Below are positions 45,894 through 55,229 of a stretch of DNA of 64,000 bases, in pieces (positions within the stretch are counted from its first letter, which is position 1; each line of letters begins with the position of its first letter). The stretch is from Vibrio sonorensis (GTDB lineage: Bacteria > Pseudomonadota > Gammaproteobacteria > Enterobacterales > Vibrionaceae), in assembly GCF_001854765.1 (NCBI RefSeq), contig NZ_LJJE01000112.1:124001-188000 (forward strand), given 5' to 3'. The notes beneath the pieces are model-generated. The model did no database searches, was not told the DNA's origin, and saw only the letters and a program-made list of their open reading frames with translations. The position numbers and the translations under genes were made by a program.

Positions 45894-46655
45894 CTACTTA
45901 CACTCAGTTAATAGCACGTGACTAATCATAGCTAAATCGGAGATTTTTTCAGTGGTTTGATCGACGAATAGCCGAGATACTTCCGACAATTTGCCACTAA
46001 CAACAGGGGCATAGCGACCCAGTTTGCTTTTGTCTGCCACCAGCCAACACTGTTCACTCTGTTCGATAATTGCACGGGTCAAACTGGATTCCTCTGGGGT
46101 AAAATCGAGAAGTTGACCTTGAGAACCTAACCCCCCAACGCCAAAGATGCCAATCTTGATGTTAAATTGACGATAAAACTGAGTCGCGGATTCGCCAACC
46201 GTATCTTCATCGGAGGAACGAACAGCCCCACCAGCAAGGTGTATGGAAATGTTAGGATTGCGGCTTAAAGTCAGGGCAGCGTTAATGTTGTTAGTGACGA
46301 CAGTCAAACCGGGATGGTCTAACAGTGCTTGCGCCACCTGTTTAGGCGTGGTGCCAATGCCGAGAAACACACTAGTCCCTTCTTGCAAGTTCTCAACGAC
46401 TTTCTTAGCAATGCTTCGTTTAGCGGAAATGTTTTGAACGTCTCTATTTGAAAACGAAACGTTGTCGTTAGCACTAGGTAGGCAAATGCCACCATGAACG
46501 CGCTTTACAATTCCTCTATCACTTAGCTCATTCATATCTTTTCGAATGGTTTGCACCGAAACCTGAAACTTTTCGGAAAGCAGTGAGCTAGATAGAACCC
46601 CCTGGAACTGTTGCAAGTAACCGTATATTTCTTTTTGGCGAGTAGATAAGGGCAC
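45894..46655 (-). CDS. DeoR-family repressor of the ugp operon
   Basis: A 253-residue DeoR protein. The N-terminal winged helix contains SSSLLSEKFQVSVQTIRKDMNELSDRGIVKRVHGG (about residues 17-51), and a DeoRC sugar-phosphate sensor domain follows from about 75. It lies between ugpC and ugpQ and so is probably a local, autoregulated repressor answering to glycerol-3-phosphate or a related ligand. TTCGTTT repeats upstream of ugpB are plausible binding sites. This differs from the PhoB control known for E. coli ugp. Confidence 0.88.
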   Translation of the reverse strand: MPLSTRQKEIYGYLQQFQGVLSSSLLSEKFQVSVQTIRKDMNELSDRGIVKRVHGGICLPSANDNVSFSNRDVQNISAKRSIAKKVVENLQEGTSVFLGIGTTPKQVAQALLDHPGLTVVTNNINAALTLSRNPNISIHLAGGAVRSSDEDTVGESATQFYRQFNIKIGIFGVGGLGSQGQLLDFTPEESSLTRAIIEQSEQCWLVADKSKLGRYAPVVSGKLSEVSRLFVDQTTEKISDLAMISHVLLTECK

Positions 46656-46663
46656 AATATTTC

Positions 46664-47749
46664 CTATGCGATTTCTGCTTGTTGCTGAAAAGGTTGAGGG
46701 GCAATTCGATTACCCTGTTCATCAAACAAGTGGAAGTTTTGCCTATTGATATACAGATGGATCTTATCTTTATCATCAAATCCCATCTCTGGAGTGACCG
46801 CAATAAATTGTTCGCCCGCGACTCTACCGTGCACCAGTTGATTAGCGCCCAGAGTTTCAATAACTGAAAGTGTTAACTCGACACACAGGTTGCAATCATC
46901 TCTTTTAACTTCAGCGTGCTCTGGTCTAACTCCTAGAGTTACTTTACTCGATTTCAAATGGCTAAATTCGGCTAGATAAATCTGCTGAGAACCAAATTCA
47001 ACGTAACCCTCGTCAATCGTCGCTGGAATAAAATTCATAGCAGGGCTACCAATAAAGCTTGCAACAAAAGTACTTGCTGGCTGGTGGTATACCTGAGAGG
47101 GAGAACCAACTTGTTCAATTACACCTTGATTCAATACCACTATTCTATCTGCTAGAGTCATGGCTTCTACTTGGTCGTGAGTAACATAGATGCTGGTTAC
47201 ACCTAACTCTCGTTGTAACTTTTTAATTTCTAAGCGCATATGAGCGCGTAACGCGGCATCCAAATTGGATAAGGGTTCGTCAAAAAGGAATAGTTGAGGT
47301 TCTCTAACAATGGCGCGCCCCATGGCGACACGCTGACGCTGCCCGCCCGAGAGTTTGGCTGGTTTGCGTTCAAGATACTCTTCGATCTTTAGTGTTTTAG
47401 CGACGCTTTCAATGCGTTCCTGTATGAGTTTTTTATCGATGCCACGGTTCTTGAGACCGTATGCCAAGTTGTCATAAACCGACATATGTGGATACAAAGC
47501 GTAGTTTTGGAACACCATAGCGATGTCTCTTTGAGCTGGTTTTACTTTATCGACGCGTCGCGCGCCTAAATGTATTTCTCCTTGAGTGATGGTTTCTAAA
47601 CCAGCAATACTTCTTAGAATAGACGACTTCCCACATCCAGAAGGGCCCACTAATACAACGAACTCACCTTTGTCGATTTCAAGGTCGACTCCCTTTACCG
47701 CTTGATGACCATTTTCGTAAGTTTTCACCACTTGTTTGAGGGACAACAT
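46664..47749 (-). CDS. ugpC: Glycerol-3-phosphate ABC transporter ATP-binding protein
   Basis: A 361-residue MalK-type ATPase. Walker A GPSGCGKSS is near residue 38, the signature LSGGQRQRVAMGRAIVREPQ near 135 and Walker B LFLFDEPLSNLD near 156; a C-terminal TOBE/OB domain follows. It drives import through UgpAE. The open frame extends to 47812, but GGAAGG before ATG 47749 gives a standard start (MLSLKQVVKTYENG) and a 52-base gap from ugpE. Confidence 0.93.
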   Translation of the reverse strand: MLSLKQVVKTYENGHQAVKGVDLEIDKGEFVVLVGPSGCGKSSILRSIAGLETITQGEIHLGARRVDKVKPAQRDIAMVFQNYALYPHMSVYDNLAYGLKNRGIDKKLIQERIESVAKTLKIEEYLERKPAKLSGGQRQRVAMGRAIVREPQLFLFDEPLSNLDAALRAHMRLEIKKLQRELGVTSIYVTHDQVEAMTLADRIVVLNQGVIEQVGSPSQVYHQPASTFVASFIGSPAMNFIPATIDEGYVEFGSQQIYLAEFSHLKSSKVTLGVRPEHAEVKRDDCNLCVELTLSVIETLGANQLVHGRVAGEQFIAVTPEMGFDDKDKIHLYINRQNFHLFDEQGNRIAPQPFQQQAEIA

Positions 47750-47801
47750 AACGCCTTCCTTTTTAGATGAGTTTTGGATATCACTATTAAATAGGGCTAA
47801 T

Positions 47802-48643
47802 TTACTTTTCACTTTCTACTAAACCTTTTACAAACCAGCGTTGAAATAGGACTACAACGAGAACGGGGGGAAGCATGGCAAGAATCACCATGGCAAATGC
47901 ATAGTCATAACGGGGACTCGCACTTTCATTAATATTGTTAAGGATCTGTTTGATGCCCATAACTATGGTGTTGTAACTCTCATCAGTGGTCATCATGATT
48001 GGCCATAGGTATTGGTTCCATCCGACAACAAACATAATAATAAATATCGCTGCCATCATGGTTTTAGATAGTGGCACCAAAATGTCGATAAAGAATCGAA
48101 CTGGACCGGCGTTATCTAGCTGGGCTGCTTCTAACAGTTCGTCGGGGATGGTTTTAAAAAACTGACGGAAAAAAAAGGTGGCGGTTGCCGAGGCGATTAG
48201 TGGCAAGATGAGCCTGTATAACTGTTCAGCAATCCAAATCCGGATACAACTTCATAAGAGGGAATAATCCTTACTTCGAGCGGCAATAGTAGGGTGACAA
48301 ATATAAGCCAAAACCAAACACTCGCGTAAGGTAGACGAAAAAAAACTAAGGCGTAAGCCGCCATTAGCGAAATAACAATTTTGCCTATTGAAAAGCCAAA
48401 CCCCATAATTAATGAGTTCACTATCATGGTTCTTGCGGTCACATCTCCGATAAAGCCTTGGGATTTATTCCAAGCTTCTACGTAGATATCGGTGATATTC
48501 GCACTAGGTAACCACTGTAATCCGTTACTGACTAAGGTGTTTGGAGTATGAGTTGAACTGGCAAATATCAGCCAAATTGGTACCAACATAAACAGAGCAC
48601 CAATAATCAAGATGAGATGGTCGGTGATTCGATTAGATTTCAT
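47802..48643 (-). CDS. ugpE: Glycerol-3-phosphate ABC permease UgpE (apparent frameshift near 48211)
   Basis: The first frame (from 48643) encodes four helices to IIPSYEVVSGFGLLNSYTG and then stops. One added base near 48211 restores LILPLIASATATFFFRQFFKTIPDELLEAAQLDNAGP, which holds the EAA permease loop, and the normal C-terminus at 47802. The whole is about 281 residues, the usual size. An earlier ATG at 48649 is possible, but AGGA is better spaced for 48643. The lesion is probably a one-base sequence error. Confidence 0.86.
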
Positions 48644-48651
48644 GGTCATTC

Positions 48652-49611
48652 CTAGTAATGGACGCGCTTTTCAACAAAACGAAATTGAACAAACGTCAGC
48701 AGCAAAACCAACAAAAGCAATATGACTGATTGGGCCGAGCTACCGCCTAAATCCGCTCCGACAAAGCCGTCGCGAAACACCTTGTAAACCATTGAGGTAG
48801 TGCTCCCACCGGGGCCTCCAGAAGTCATAGTGTCTATCACGCCAAAGGTTTCAAAGAAGGCGTAGGTTAGATTTATGACGAGCAAGAAAAATCCGGTAGG
48901 GGCTAACAAAGGAAAGGTGATAGTCCAGAAACGACGTCGGTCACTAACACAATCCAGCATGGCTGCTTCTTTTACAGAATGAGAAATTGATTGAAGCCCA
49001 GCGAGAAAATAGACAAAGTTGACCGAGATCTGCTTCCATACCGAAACTAAAGTAATGGCAAAAACGGCATCTAGGGGATCGGTTTGAAAACTAAACTGCC
49101 AACCCAAAGTTGCAAACATTTCGCTAACCACACCGATATGGGGATTAAACATAAATCCACCAATGATGCCAGCAACGGCTGGCGCAACAGCATATACCCA
49201 TGTCAAAGTAACCTTATAGGCGCTTTGACCTCGAATGATGCTATCTGCTTTTACGGCAAGCAATAAAGCAAAGGCGAGTGATAAAAAAGAGACAACCAAT
49301 GAAAACAGTATTGTGAAGGCGACAGATTCCAAATACTCTGTCGATTCAAAAAGCATCTGATAGTTTTCAAACCAAACAAAAGTTGAAGACGTGCCCCAAG
49401 GATCTTCAAGCATAAACGAAAGATAAATTGCTTCCGCTGCTGGGTAGAAAAAGAACACTGCGATAATCACTAGCTGAGGCGCAAGTAATAAATACGGCAG
49501 GGGAGTGTGTAAAAATTGTTGACGACGTTCCACGAGATCTATCCAAAAATCAATAAGCGCTGCCCCAAAGAGAACAGCGCTAATAGAGAGGTTACTTAAC
49601 CGTGCGAGCAA
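48652..49611 (-). CDS. ugpA: Glycerol-3-phosphate ABC permease UgpA
   Basis: A 319-residue permease with six or seven helices. LPYLLLAPQLVIIAVFFFYPAAEAIYLSF aligns with the usual UgpA N-terminus, and ISHSVKEAAMLDCVSDRRRFWTITFPLLAP is the EAA loop contacting UgpC. The open frame begins about 25 residues before the normal family start and overlaps ugpB by 20 bases, so the true start may be internal. It pairs with UgpE as the membrane channel. Confidence 0.9.
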   Translation of the reverse strand: MLARLSNLSISAVLFGAALIDFWIDLVERRQQFLHTPLPYLLLAPQLVIIAVFFFYPAAEAIYLSFMLEDPWGTSSTFVWFENYQMLFESTEYLESVAFTILFSLVVSFLSLAFALLLAVKADSIIRGQSAYKVTLTWVYAVAPAVAGIIGGFMFNPHIGVVSEMFATLGWQFSFQTDPLDAVFAITLVSVWKQISVNFVYFLAGLQSISHSVKEAAMLDCVSDRRRFWTITFPLLAPTGFFLLVINLTYAFFETFGVIDTMTSGGPGGSTTSMVYKVFRDGFVGADLGGSSAQSVILLLLVLLLTFVQFRFVEKRVHY

Positions 49612-50882
49612 AGCGTTTTAGTAGTTTTTCACTTTCTACTTCAACTTTATCTAAGCTTTTTTCTACGCTACTGCTACCAGCAAAGATATTGTCGAACTCT
49701 CGGTGCATTACTTCACGGATTTGCGGGTAGAAACCTAGTCTATAGCCTTTGGTCCACTGGCCATCTGTCAGGCTGAGCTGTTTTACGCCGACTTCCGCAT
49801 CAGGACTTTGCTGGTAGTAACCCGAATCTTTAGTGAGCTCATAAGCCGCGTTGGTGACAGGAACGTAACCAGTAGTCTTGTGCCAATACATTTGCGTTTC
49901 CGCTTTAGTCAGGTATTGGAAAAATGAAGCAACTGCTTTGTCTTCAGATGTCCCGTGCCCGCTTAATGCGAATAGAGCTGCGCCCCCGATAAAGGTATGA
50001 GTTGGTGTGGCGTTAACAGATTCCCAATAGGGTAGGTAAGTGGTTCCAAGTTCAAACTTAACGCGATTGCGTAGACCACCAAAGGAACCGGAAGAGCCCA
50101 TCCACATCGCGACTTCTTGACGTTCAAAAGGCGTTTGGTTTGCGTCCCAGTCGCTACCGTAGTACTTGTAGTAACCTTTATCCGCCCACTCTTTCATCTT
50201 GTTAAAGTGCATCACCATGTCTTTGGTATTGAACATTAGCTTAGATGAGAGATCTTCGTAGCCGTTACTGCTGTTAGAGAGCGGCAGGTTGTGGCGTGAT
50301 TTAAAGTTCTCAAACATTATCCAAGGCGTGTGCGACTGAGAAAAAGTAACGTAGCCTTTTCCTTTTAGCTTTTCTGCGACCTTCTCTAGTTGCTCGTAGG
50401 TTTTAGGAGCCGATACACCAGCTTTGTTGAGAATGTCTTTGTTGAAGTAGAGCACGGGGGTAGAACTGTTAAATGGCATACCAACCATTTTGCCCTTACT
50501 GTCCGCGTAAAAATTGCGCACACCCGCTAAATAGTCGTTGGCGTTAAATGAGTAGCAGCATCAACCATAATATCTTGTACTGGCTTAGCCACTCCCGGCG
50601 CGTTCATAATGGTTGCCGCCCCTGCGTCAAATACTTGTAAGATGTTTGGAGCCTCACCCGCTCGGTACGCTGCGATACCAGCCGTAAGTGTTTCAGTATA
50701 AGAACCTTGTATACTGGGGTTATCTTGTAGTCGTTTTGCGAAGCGTTGAAATCAGCAGCAATTTGGTTTACGGTTTCGCCCAATTGACCACCCATTGCAT
50801 GCCACCAAGTGATTTCAGTGGCAGCAAGTGCGCCATTTGACATTGTTGCTGAAAGCATTCCAGCTATCACTAGCTTGTTCAT
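49592..50882 (-). CDS. ugpB: Glycerol-3-phosphate binding protein UgpB (two apparent frameshifts)
   Basis: The N-terminal piece (50882 to about 50705) has a signal peptide and TEITWWHAMGGQLGETVNQIAADFNASQNDYKI, a normal UgpB start. A missing base in the GG run near 50705 and another near 50546 break the frame. Between them the third frame encodes GSYTETLTAGIAAYRAGEAPNILQVFDAGAATIM, and the rest follows from NANDYLAGVRNFY to 49592. About 430 residues when repaired. It is the periplasmic receptor for glycerol-3-phosphate and its diesters. Both lesions are one-base deletions and are probably sequence errors. Confidence 0.86.
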
Positions 50883-50900
50883 TATTACGTTCCTTTGTTG

Positions 50901-50930
50901 GTTTCGAACGAGTGTTCGTTTGTTTCGTTT
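50901..50930. promoter_or_regulatory. TTCGTTT repeats and palindrome upstream of ugpB, candidate DeoR operator
   Basis: CGAACGAGTGTTCG at 50905-50918 is an inverted repeat (CGAAC-GAGT-GTTCG), and TTCGTTT recurs at 50915-50921 and 50924-50930. It lies 20-50 bases upstream of the ugpB start. Repeated TTCGTTT-like elements are typical DeoR-family operators, and a DeoR gene is in the operon. No obvious Pho box was seen in 50883-51169. Confidence 0.5.
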
Positions 50931-51169
50931 ATCTTGGAACGCTTATGTTTCATTCAGGTGTTTAATCAATGTCAGAAAAATTAAGCTTTTGTTTACTCAA
51001 TAAGAAAACTTGATGGTTAAAAAAATAGCTTTACAAAAAGCTACCAGTAACAGATTTTTTTGATTAGTATCCTTATCAAATTATTGGGCGTTGAAGGCCA
51101 CCCACAGGCTATTCATCCCAGCTGAGTTTTACGTCCTATATACCCAGTAAAAACGACAATTGAGTAACC

Positions 51170-52057
51170 ATGCCTTTAGTGAACACGGAAAGACAAGCGG
51201 CTTTAATCCTTATATTTGGCACGGTGCTGGCGTCGTTAGGATGGATTTTTTCTAAAGAAACGATTGCAGGTTTGCCACCTTTTGCATTTGTTGGTCTGCG
51301 TTTCGTTTTAGCCTCGATATTTCTCTTACCCTTCTGCTATAAAGCGCTAAAAGTGGCTAGTTGGCAGGATCTTAAAGGTGCTTCCCTCGTTGGTTGTTTG
51401 TTAGCGTTAGCCTTGATGAGTTGGATCTATGCCATCTCCATCAGTGACACATTAGGGGAAGGGGCGTTTATTCTTAGCTTGTCTATGTTGATGGTGCCGC
51501 TCATTGCGTGGGCGTTGTTTAAGCAAAGACCGCAGAGGATTTTTTGGTTTGCCCTACCTATTGCTGTATCTGGTTTAGCCTTCTTATCTTTGGGGAGTGG
51601 TTGGTCACAATCTAGCTCCCAACTTATCTTTTTGTTAAATGCGTTGATATTGGCGTTGCACTTTAATGTTAATAGTATCTACGCTAAAAAATTACCTGTT
51701 CTGTTACTGACTTGTGTGCAGTTAATGGTGACCGGATTGTTGTCCCTTGTGGCCTCTTTACTATTTGAAACATTTCCTCAACAGGTAGAGTTGAATATAT
51801 GGGGGTGGTTTGCCGCTAGTACCGTTTTAGCCACTGCGCTTCGCTATGTTATGCAAACGACAGGTCAAAAAGGGTTAACACCGGGTAACGCGGCATTGAT
51901 TATGATCCTAGAGCCGGTATGGACAGTTTTTTTGAGCATCATATGGTACGCCGAGGCGCTTACCACAAATAAAGTTGTCGGTTGTTCTCTTATTTTGTTC
52001 TCTCTTATCTTGTACAGAACGAACGGGAAACTTGCCAGACTAACGAACAAAGAATAG
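51170..52057 (+). CDS. EamA/DMT-family transporter
   Basis: A 295-residue membrane protein with ten helices in two EamA repeats (FSKETIAGLPPFAFVGLRFVLASIFLLPF near residue 24; GLTPGNAALIMILEPVWTVFLSI near 240). It probably exports an amino acid or other small metabolite. It is divergent from ugpB, with about 290 bases between starts, and has no close functional partner. The substrate is unknown. Confidence 0.87.
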   Translation: MPLVNTERQAALILIFGTVLASLGWIFSKETIAGLPPFAFVGLRFVLASIFLLPFCYKALKVASWQDLKGASLVGCLLALALMSWIYAISISDTLGEGAFILSLSMLMVPLIAWALFKQRPQRIFWFALPIAVSGLAFLSLGSGWSQSSSQLIFLLNALILALHFNVNSIYAKKLPVLLLTCVQLMVTGLLSLVASLLFETFPQQVELNIWGWFAASTVLATALRYVMQTTGQKGLTPGNAALIMILEPVWTVFLSIIWYAEALTTNKVVGCSLILFSLILYRTNGKLARLTNKE

Positions 52058-52151
52058 TCAATGAGAAGAGTTACATCTCGTTAATCTTAACTGAACTAGT
52101 TGTTATCACTAAATTACATTGTCAACGCGATATGATATTAGCCAAAAGCGG

Positions 52152-52172
52152 ATTGTATTGAGTACAATTGTA
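52152..52172. promoter_or_regulatory. Inverted repeats upstream of the lactate dehydrogenase gene
   Basis: ATTGTA (52152-52157) and TACAAT (52163-52168) are inverted around TTGAG, and TACAATTGTA (52163-52172) is itself a palindrome. They lie 35-55 bases before the start of ldh. The half site TTGTA is the same as in the FCD-type sites but the spacing is wider, so this may be an operator for another regulator. Confidence 0.35.
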
Positions 52173-52206
52173 GTGATTAAAGAAAGAATGTTTCAGGAAG
52201 AATAAA

Positions 52207-53160
52207 ATGAAGATTGGTGTTATTGGAGCTGGCGCTGTTGGCGTAGGCGTTTGCAACTACCTTCTAACAATGGGAAGTGTAAGTGAACTCGTTTTATTAG
52301 ATCAAAATCTAGAGCGAGCCGAAGGTGAGATGTTCGACTTCAGACATACAGCTTCTCTGACTTTTTCTAAGAACACCCGCCTAGTGCCAACTGATGATTA
52401 CCTTTCTCTCATCGAAGCAAATATTGTCGTGATCACTGCTGGTGCGCAGATTAAACAGGGGCAATCTAGAACCGATCTCGCAGAAATAAACAGCAAAATC
52501 GGTGTCGAGATAGCCAAAAATATTGAGCGAGTAGCACCCAATGCGATTTTGATTGTGGTGAGTAACCCATGTGATTTAGTCTCGCACTTTATTGTGAAAA
52601 ATACCCAATTTCCTGCAAAACGAGTTATCAGTAGCGGATGTGTAATAGACACCGCTCGTCTAATGTCGATTGTCGCTAACAGAGTAAACTTAGACCCAAA
52701 AAATATTTTCGGGTATGTACTTGGCGAGCACGGTAGCCACTGCTTTACACCAAAGAGCCTCATCTCGATAGCTGGTCAACCTGCGGACTACTATTGTGAT
52801 AATCACCATATAGAAAGAATTAATGCCGATGAGCTGTTGGAGTCAGTCAAGCAGGCGGGCTTTGAAATCTTTAAGCGCAAGCAAAACACCACTCACGGTA
52901 TCTCAGCAAGTGTATTTCGAATTATTCAGTCAATTGCAATAAACGAGCGGTCGGTGTTACCAATCGCCACTCTAATTGATGGTCACTACGGGCTCTCTGA
53001 CGTGGTTATGAGCCTGCCGACTATTGTTGGTAAGCACGGTGCAGAGGAAGTTCTGAACCACCCATTTACAGAACAAGAACTTGCGCAACTCAAAGAGATC
53101 GCAAATGAGGTCAGTAAGGTAGTTAAAAGTGTGGGTAAGGCGACAGGTCTTAAATACTAA
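52207..53160 (+). CDS. L-lactate dehydrogenase-family 2-hydroxyacid dehydrogenase
   Basis: A 317-residue NAD enzyme of the LDH/MDH superfamily. The Rossmann start is IGVIGAGAVGVGV; catalytic-region motifs are SNPCD near residue 118, SGCVIDTARL near 140 and the proton-acceptor His in LGEHGSH near 175. The specificity loop reads AGAQIKQGQSR, with Ile where LDH has Gln and MDH has Arg, so another 2-oxoacid may be preferred. A strong AGGAAG lies before the ATG. It stands alone. Confidence 0.85.
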   Translation: MKIGVIGAGAVGVGVCNYLLTMGSVSELVLLDQNLERAEGEMFDFRHTASLTFSKNTRLVPTDDYLSLIEANIVVITAGAQIKQGQSRTDLAEINSKIGVEIAKNIERVAPNAILIVVSNPCDLVSHFIVKNTQFPAKRVISSGCVIDTARLMSIVANRVNLDPKNIFGYVLGEHGSHCFTPKSLISIAGQPADYYCDNHHIERINADELLESVKQAGFEIFKRKQNTTHGISASVFRIIQSIAINERSVLPIATLIDGHYGLSDVVMSLPTIVGKHGAEEVLNHPFTEQELAQLKEIANEVSKVVKSVGKATGLKY

Positions 53161-53223
53161 ATTACAACATGTTTTGAAAGCCCGATGATGCTCTTAAGTT
53201 CTCGGGCTATCAAATTCGTCGCC

Positions 53224-54333
53224 CTAATCCTTCACTATCAAATCTACAATTTGCAATGCCAATTTTCTTGAATCGCCATGATCGCTGTTGGTCAACACCG
53301 AAATATAGGAATCATGCTTTGGAAGGTATAGAGCAAAGGCATTAAAACCGATCATGCCGCCACTGTGTGAAATCATATCTTCATCATTGTATGGTGTTAA
53401 GTTCAGCCCATAGCCGTATGTCTCAATTGATTGGTCATTTAAAACCGTATTTTGCGTCATTAGATTGTATGACGACTTGGACACAACTTCTCCGTGTGTA
53501 AGATCCATTGTCCAATTAATGATATCTTCGGCAGTAGAGCACAGTGCTCCTGCAGAAAAGGGTTGGGTCATGCTAGCAAGGTCAGCGTTGTGTAATTTCT
53601 CATCTTTTAACGTGTACCCTGATGCGCGATTGTTGACGATTTTGCTGTCGTTACACAGTGCAGTATTCACCAAACCAAGAGGTTCAGAAAATTCCTCTTG
53701 AATATATTGAGCATAGCTTTTACCCGATACTGATTCGATAATCATTCCAAGTAAATAGTAACCAGAGTTGTTATAAGCGAACTCCTGTCCTGGGGTAAAA
53801 TCAAGTTCTTTGTCTTTAAAGTAGTCAAGCATTTCTTGGTGGGAGTGATCTTTTCTTAAGTGCTTCCAAAAAGTATCCCCTAAATCGGTATAACTCGGGA
53901 TCCCAGACGTATGGTTTAGAAGATGTTTTACCGTTACCAGTGAACTTGTAGAAGGGTAATCTTTAAGATAGGTTTTGATTGGCGAATCAAGGTCGATTTT
54001 TCCTTCTTCAGCTAACTTAAGGATGCCAGCAGCGGTAAACTGTTTGGTAAGAGAACCAACTCTAAATATAGTTTTATTCGTAGTTTTTACGTTATGTTCA
54101 ACTTCAGCCAGACCAAATCCCTTATTCACTATAACGTTAAAATCCTTTACTACTGTAACTGCAACACCCGGACTAGGGTCCGAGTTGAGGAACGTTTCAG
54201 ATAACCGTTCTATTTCAGTAGATAGATTTGAGTCATTTGCAAGCGTGAAAGGTGAGGTCGCAATAAGACTCACAACTAACGCTAGCTTTTTAGTTCGGTT
54301 TGTTGCTGATAGATTTTCCATTGTTACGTCCAT
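53224..54333 (-). CDS. Secreted serine hydrolase of the beta-lactamase class C / DD-peptidase (S12) superfamily
   Basis: A 369-residue precursor with a signal peptide (LALVVSLIATSPFTLA). The catalytic SxxK is SLTK in FRVGSLTKQFTAAGILKL near residue 95, the YxN motif is YNN in EFAYNNSGYYLLG near 192, and HSG appears in ISHSGGMIGFN near 322. The family includes esterases and peptidases as well as lactamases; HSG instead of KTG argues against a true AmpC. A second ATG at 54321 may be the real start. No ampR-like gene is adjacent. Confidence 0.87.
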   Translation of the reverse strand: MDVTMENLSATNRTKKLALVVSLIATSPFTLANDSNLSTEIERLSETFLNSDPSPGVAVTVVKDFNVIVNKGFGLAEVEHNVKTTNKTIFRVGSLTKQFTAAGILKLAEEGKIDLDSPIKTYLKDYPSTSSLVTVKHLLNHTSGIPSYTDLGDTFWKHLRKDHSHQEMLDYFKDKELDFTPGQEFAYNNSGYYLLGMIIESVSGKSYAQYIQEEFSEPLGLVNTALCNDSKIVNNRASGYTLKDEKLHNADLASMTQPFSAGALCSTAEDIINWTMDLTHGEVVSKSSYNLMTQNTVLNDQSIETYGYGLNLTPYNDEDMISHSGGMIGFNAFALYLPKHDSYISVLTNSDHGDSRKLALQIVDLIVKD

Positions 54334-54543
54334 AGTTTAGTAAAAAACGCGGATTCAAAAGGCAAAACCAATCTATCAAATTAGAAAGACCAATTAGGTA
54401 ACTATTTGTAATTACAATGTAATTCTTACCTTACAGGTGATGTTAAAATGTGAGCAAACTGAGCGTCTGCTAGAAAAGAATGAGTGTCTTTTTTGAAAAT
54501 GTAGCGGTGATTTTCACCAAGTTCATAGTGGAGAAGAAAAGGC

Positions 54544-54591
54544 GATATGGCCACCTATTGGGGAAGGTCGGTAGTAACAGATGGCCATATC
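54544..54591 (-). other. Perfect 10-bp inverted repeat after the VOC gene
   Basis: GATATGGCCA (54544-54553) and TGGCCATATC (54582-54591) enclose 28 bases, starting 6 bases past the VOC stop. It shares the TGGCCATC...GGTGGCCA core with the hairpin after pepT at 37767. The T-tract downstream is weak (CGCCTTTTCTTC). Confidence 0.5.
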
Positions 54592-54596
54592 TAAAT

Positions 54597-54977
54597 CTAC
54601 ACTCGAATATCCACTTTCCACGGTGGTTCCAAGCGATTTTTTCCTGCCCAGTACAACTTAATGTTGTTACCAGACGGGTCAGTTAATTTTGCTTCACGCC
54701 AAAGGTAAGGGTGATCAGTAGGATCCTGTTCGAACTGAATACCGACTTTTTTTAATCGTGTTACCCAAGCGTCTAGATGCTCGTGCTCAAAATATAGGGT
54801 GGATGCATTGGCCGCTTTAGCGGGCTCTAAAACTAAACAGAAAGTGGCATCACCTTGTGGGCATGCAAAACGCGCATAATGTGCGGTTTCGACGATTTGT
54901 ATAAAACCAAGCGTTAAGTAAAACTCGCAGGCTTCTTCCATATCTTTAACGGGTATTGAAACTTGATTAAGATTCAT
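54597..54977 (-). CDS. VOC/glyoxalase-family protein
   Basis: A 126-residue protein with two beta-alpha-beta-beta-beta units: NQVSIPVKDMEEACEFYLTLGF at the start and LTDPSGNNIKLYWAG near residue 104. Metal-ligand positions include Glu in LYFEHEHLD and Glu in WREAKLTD. Such proteins are dioxygenases, isomerases or antibiotic-binding proteins; the role here is unknown. GGGAGCGTT before ATG 54977 fixes the start, although the frame opens earlier. A perfect AGTTTGT-G-ACAAACT palindrome lies 126 bases upstream at 55103-55117. Confidence 0.8.
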   Translation of the reverse strand: MNLNQVSIPVKDMEEACEFYLTLGFIQIVETAHYARFACPQGDATFCLVLEPAKAANASTLYFEHEHLDAWVTRLKKVGIQFEQDPTDHPYLWREAKLTDPSGNNIKLYWAGKNRLEPPWKVDIRV

Positions 54978-55102
54978 AACGCTCCCTACGTACATGCCTT
55001 TTATAGAAACGGTGTTCGATTGCCGTCTATATTTATCGTCTCTGATTGAATAGCTGTTAGAATAGTGAGTAACGGCGTGACCATCTATACACAAAGTTGG
55101 AC

Positions 55103-55117
55103 AGTTTGTGACAAACT
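55103..55117. promoter_or_regulatory. Perfect palindrome AGTTTGT-G-ACAAACT
   Basis: A 7-bp perfect inverted repeat with one central base, between the GNAT and VOC genes and 126 bases upstream of the VOC start. The size and symmetry suit a TetR- or MarR-type operator, but no such regulator is encoded nearby. Confidence 0.35.
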
Positions 55118-55229
55118 ATATGCTTATCGTATGGCTTCGGCGGTAAGGCAAGGAGATTTGGAGGGCGGAGTTGTGTTTAATTTTAAATTAAGCCGCTAGA
55201 TTGCTGGTGATAAGCAATCTAGACTAATG

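Noticed and set aside
53224..54333. AmpC-type beta-lactamase resistance gene
   Set aside because: The SxxK and YxN motifs are present, but the third motif is HSG and there is no ampR neighbour, so a general S12 hydrolase is the safer call.
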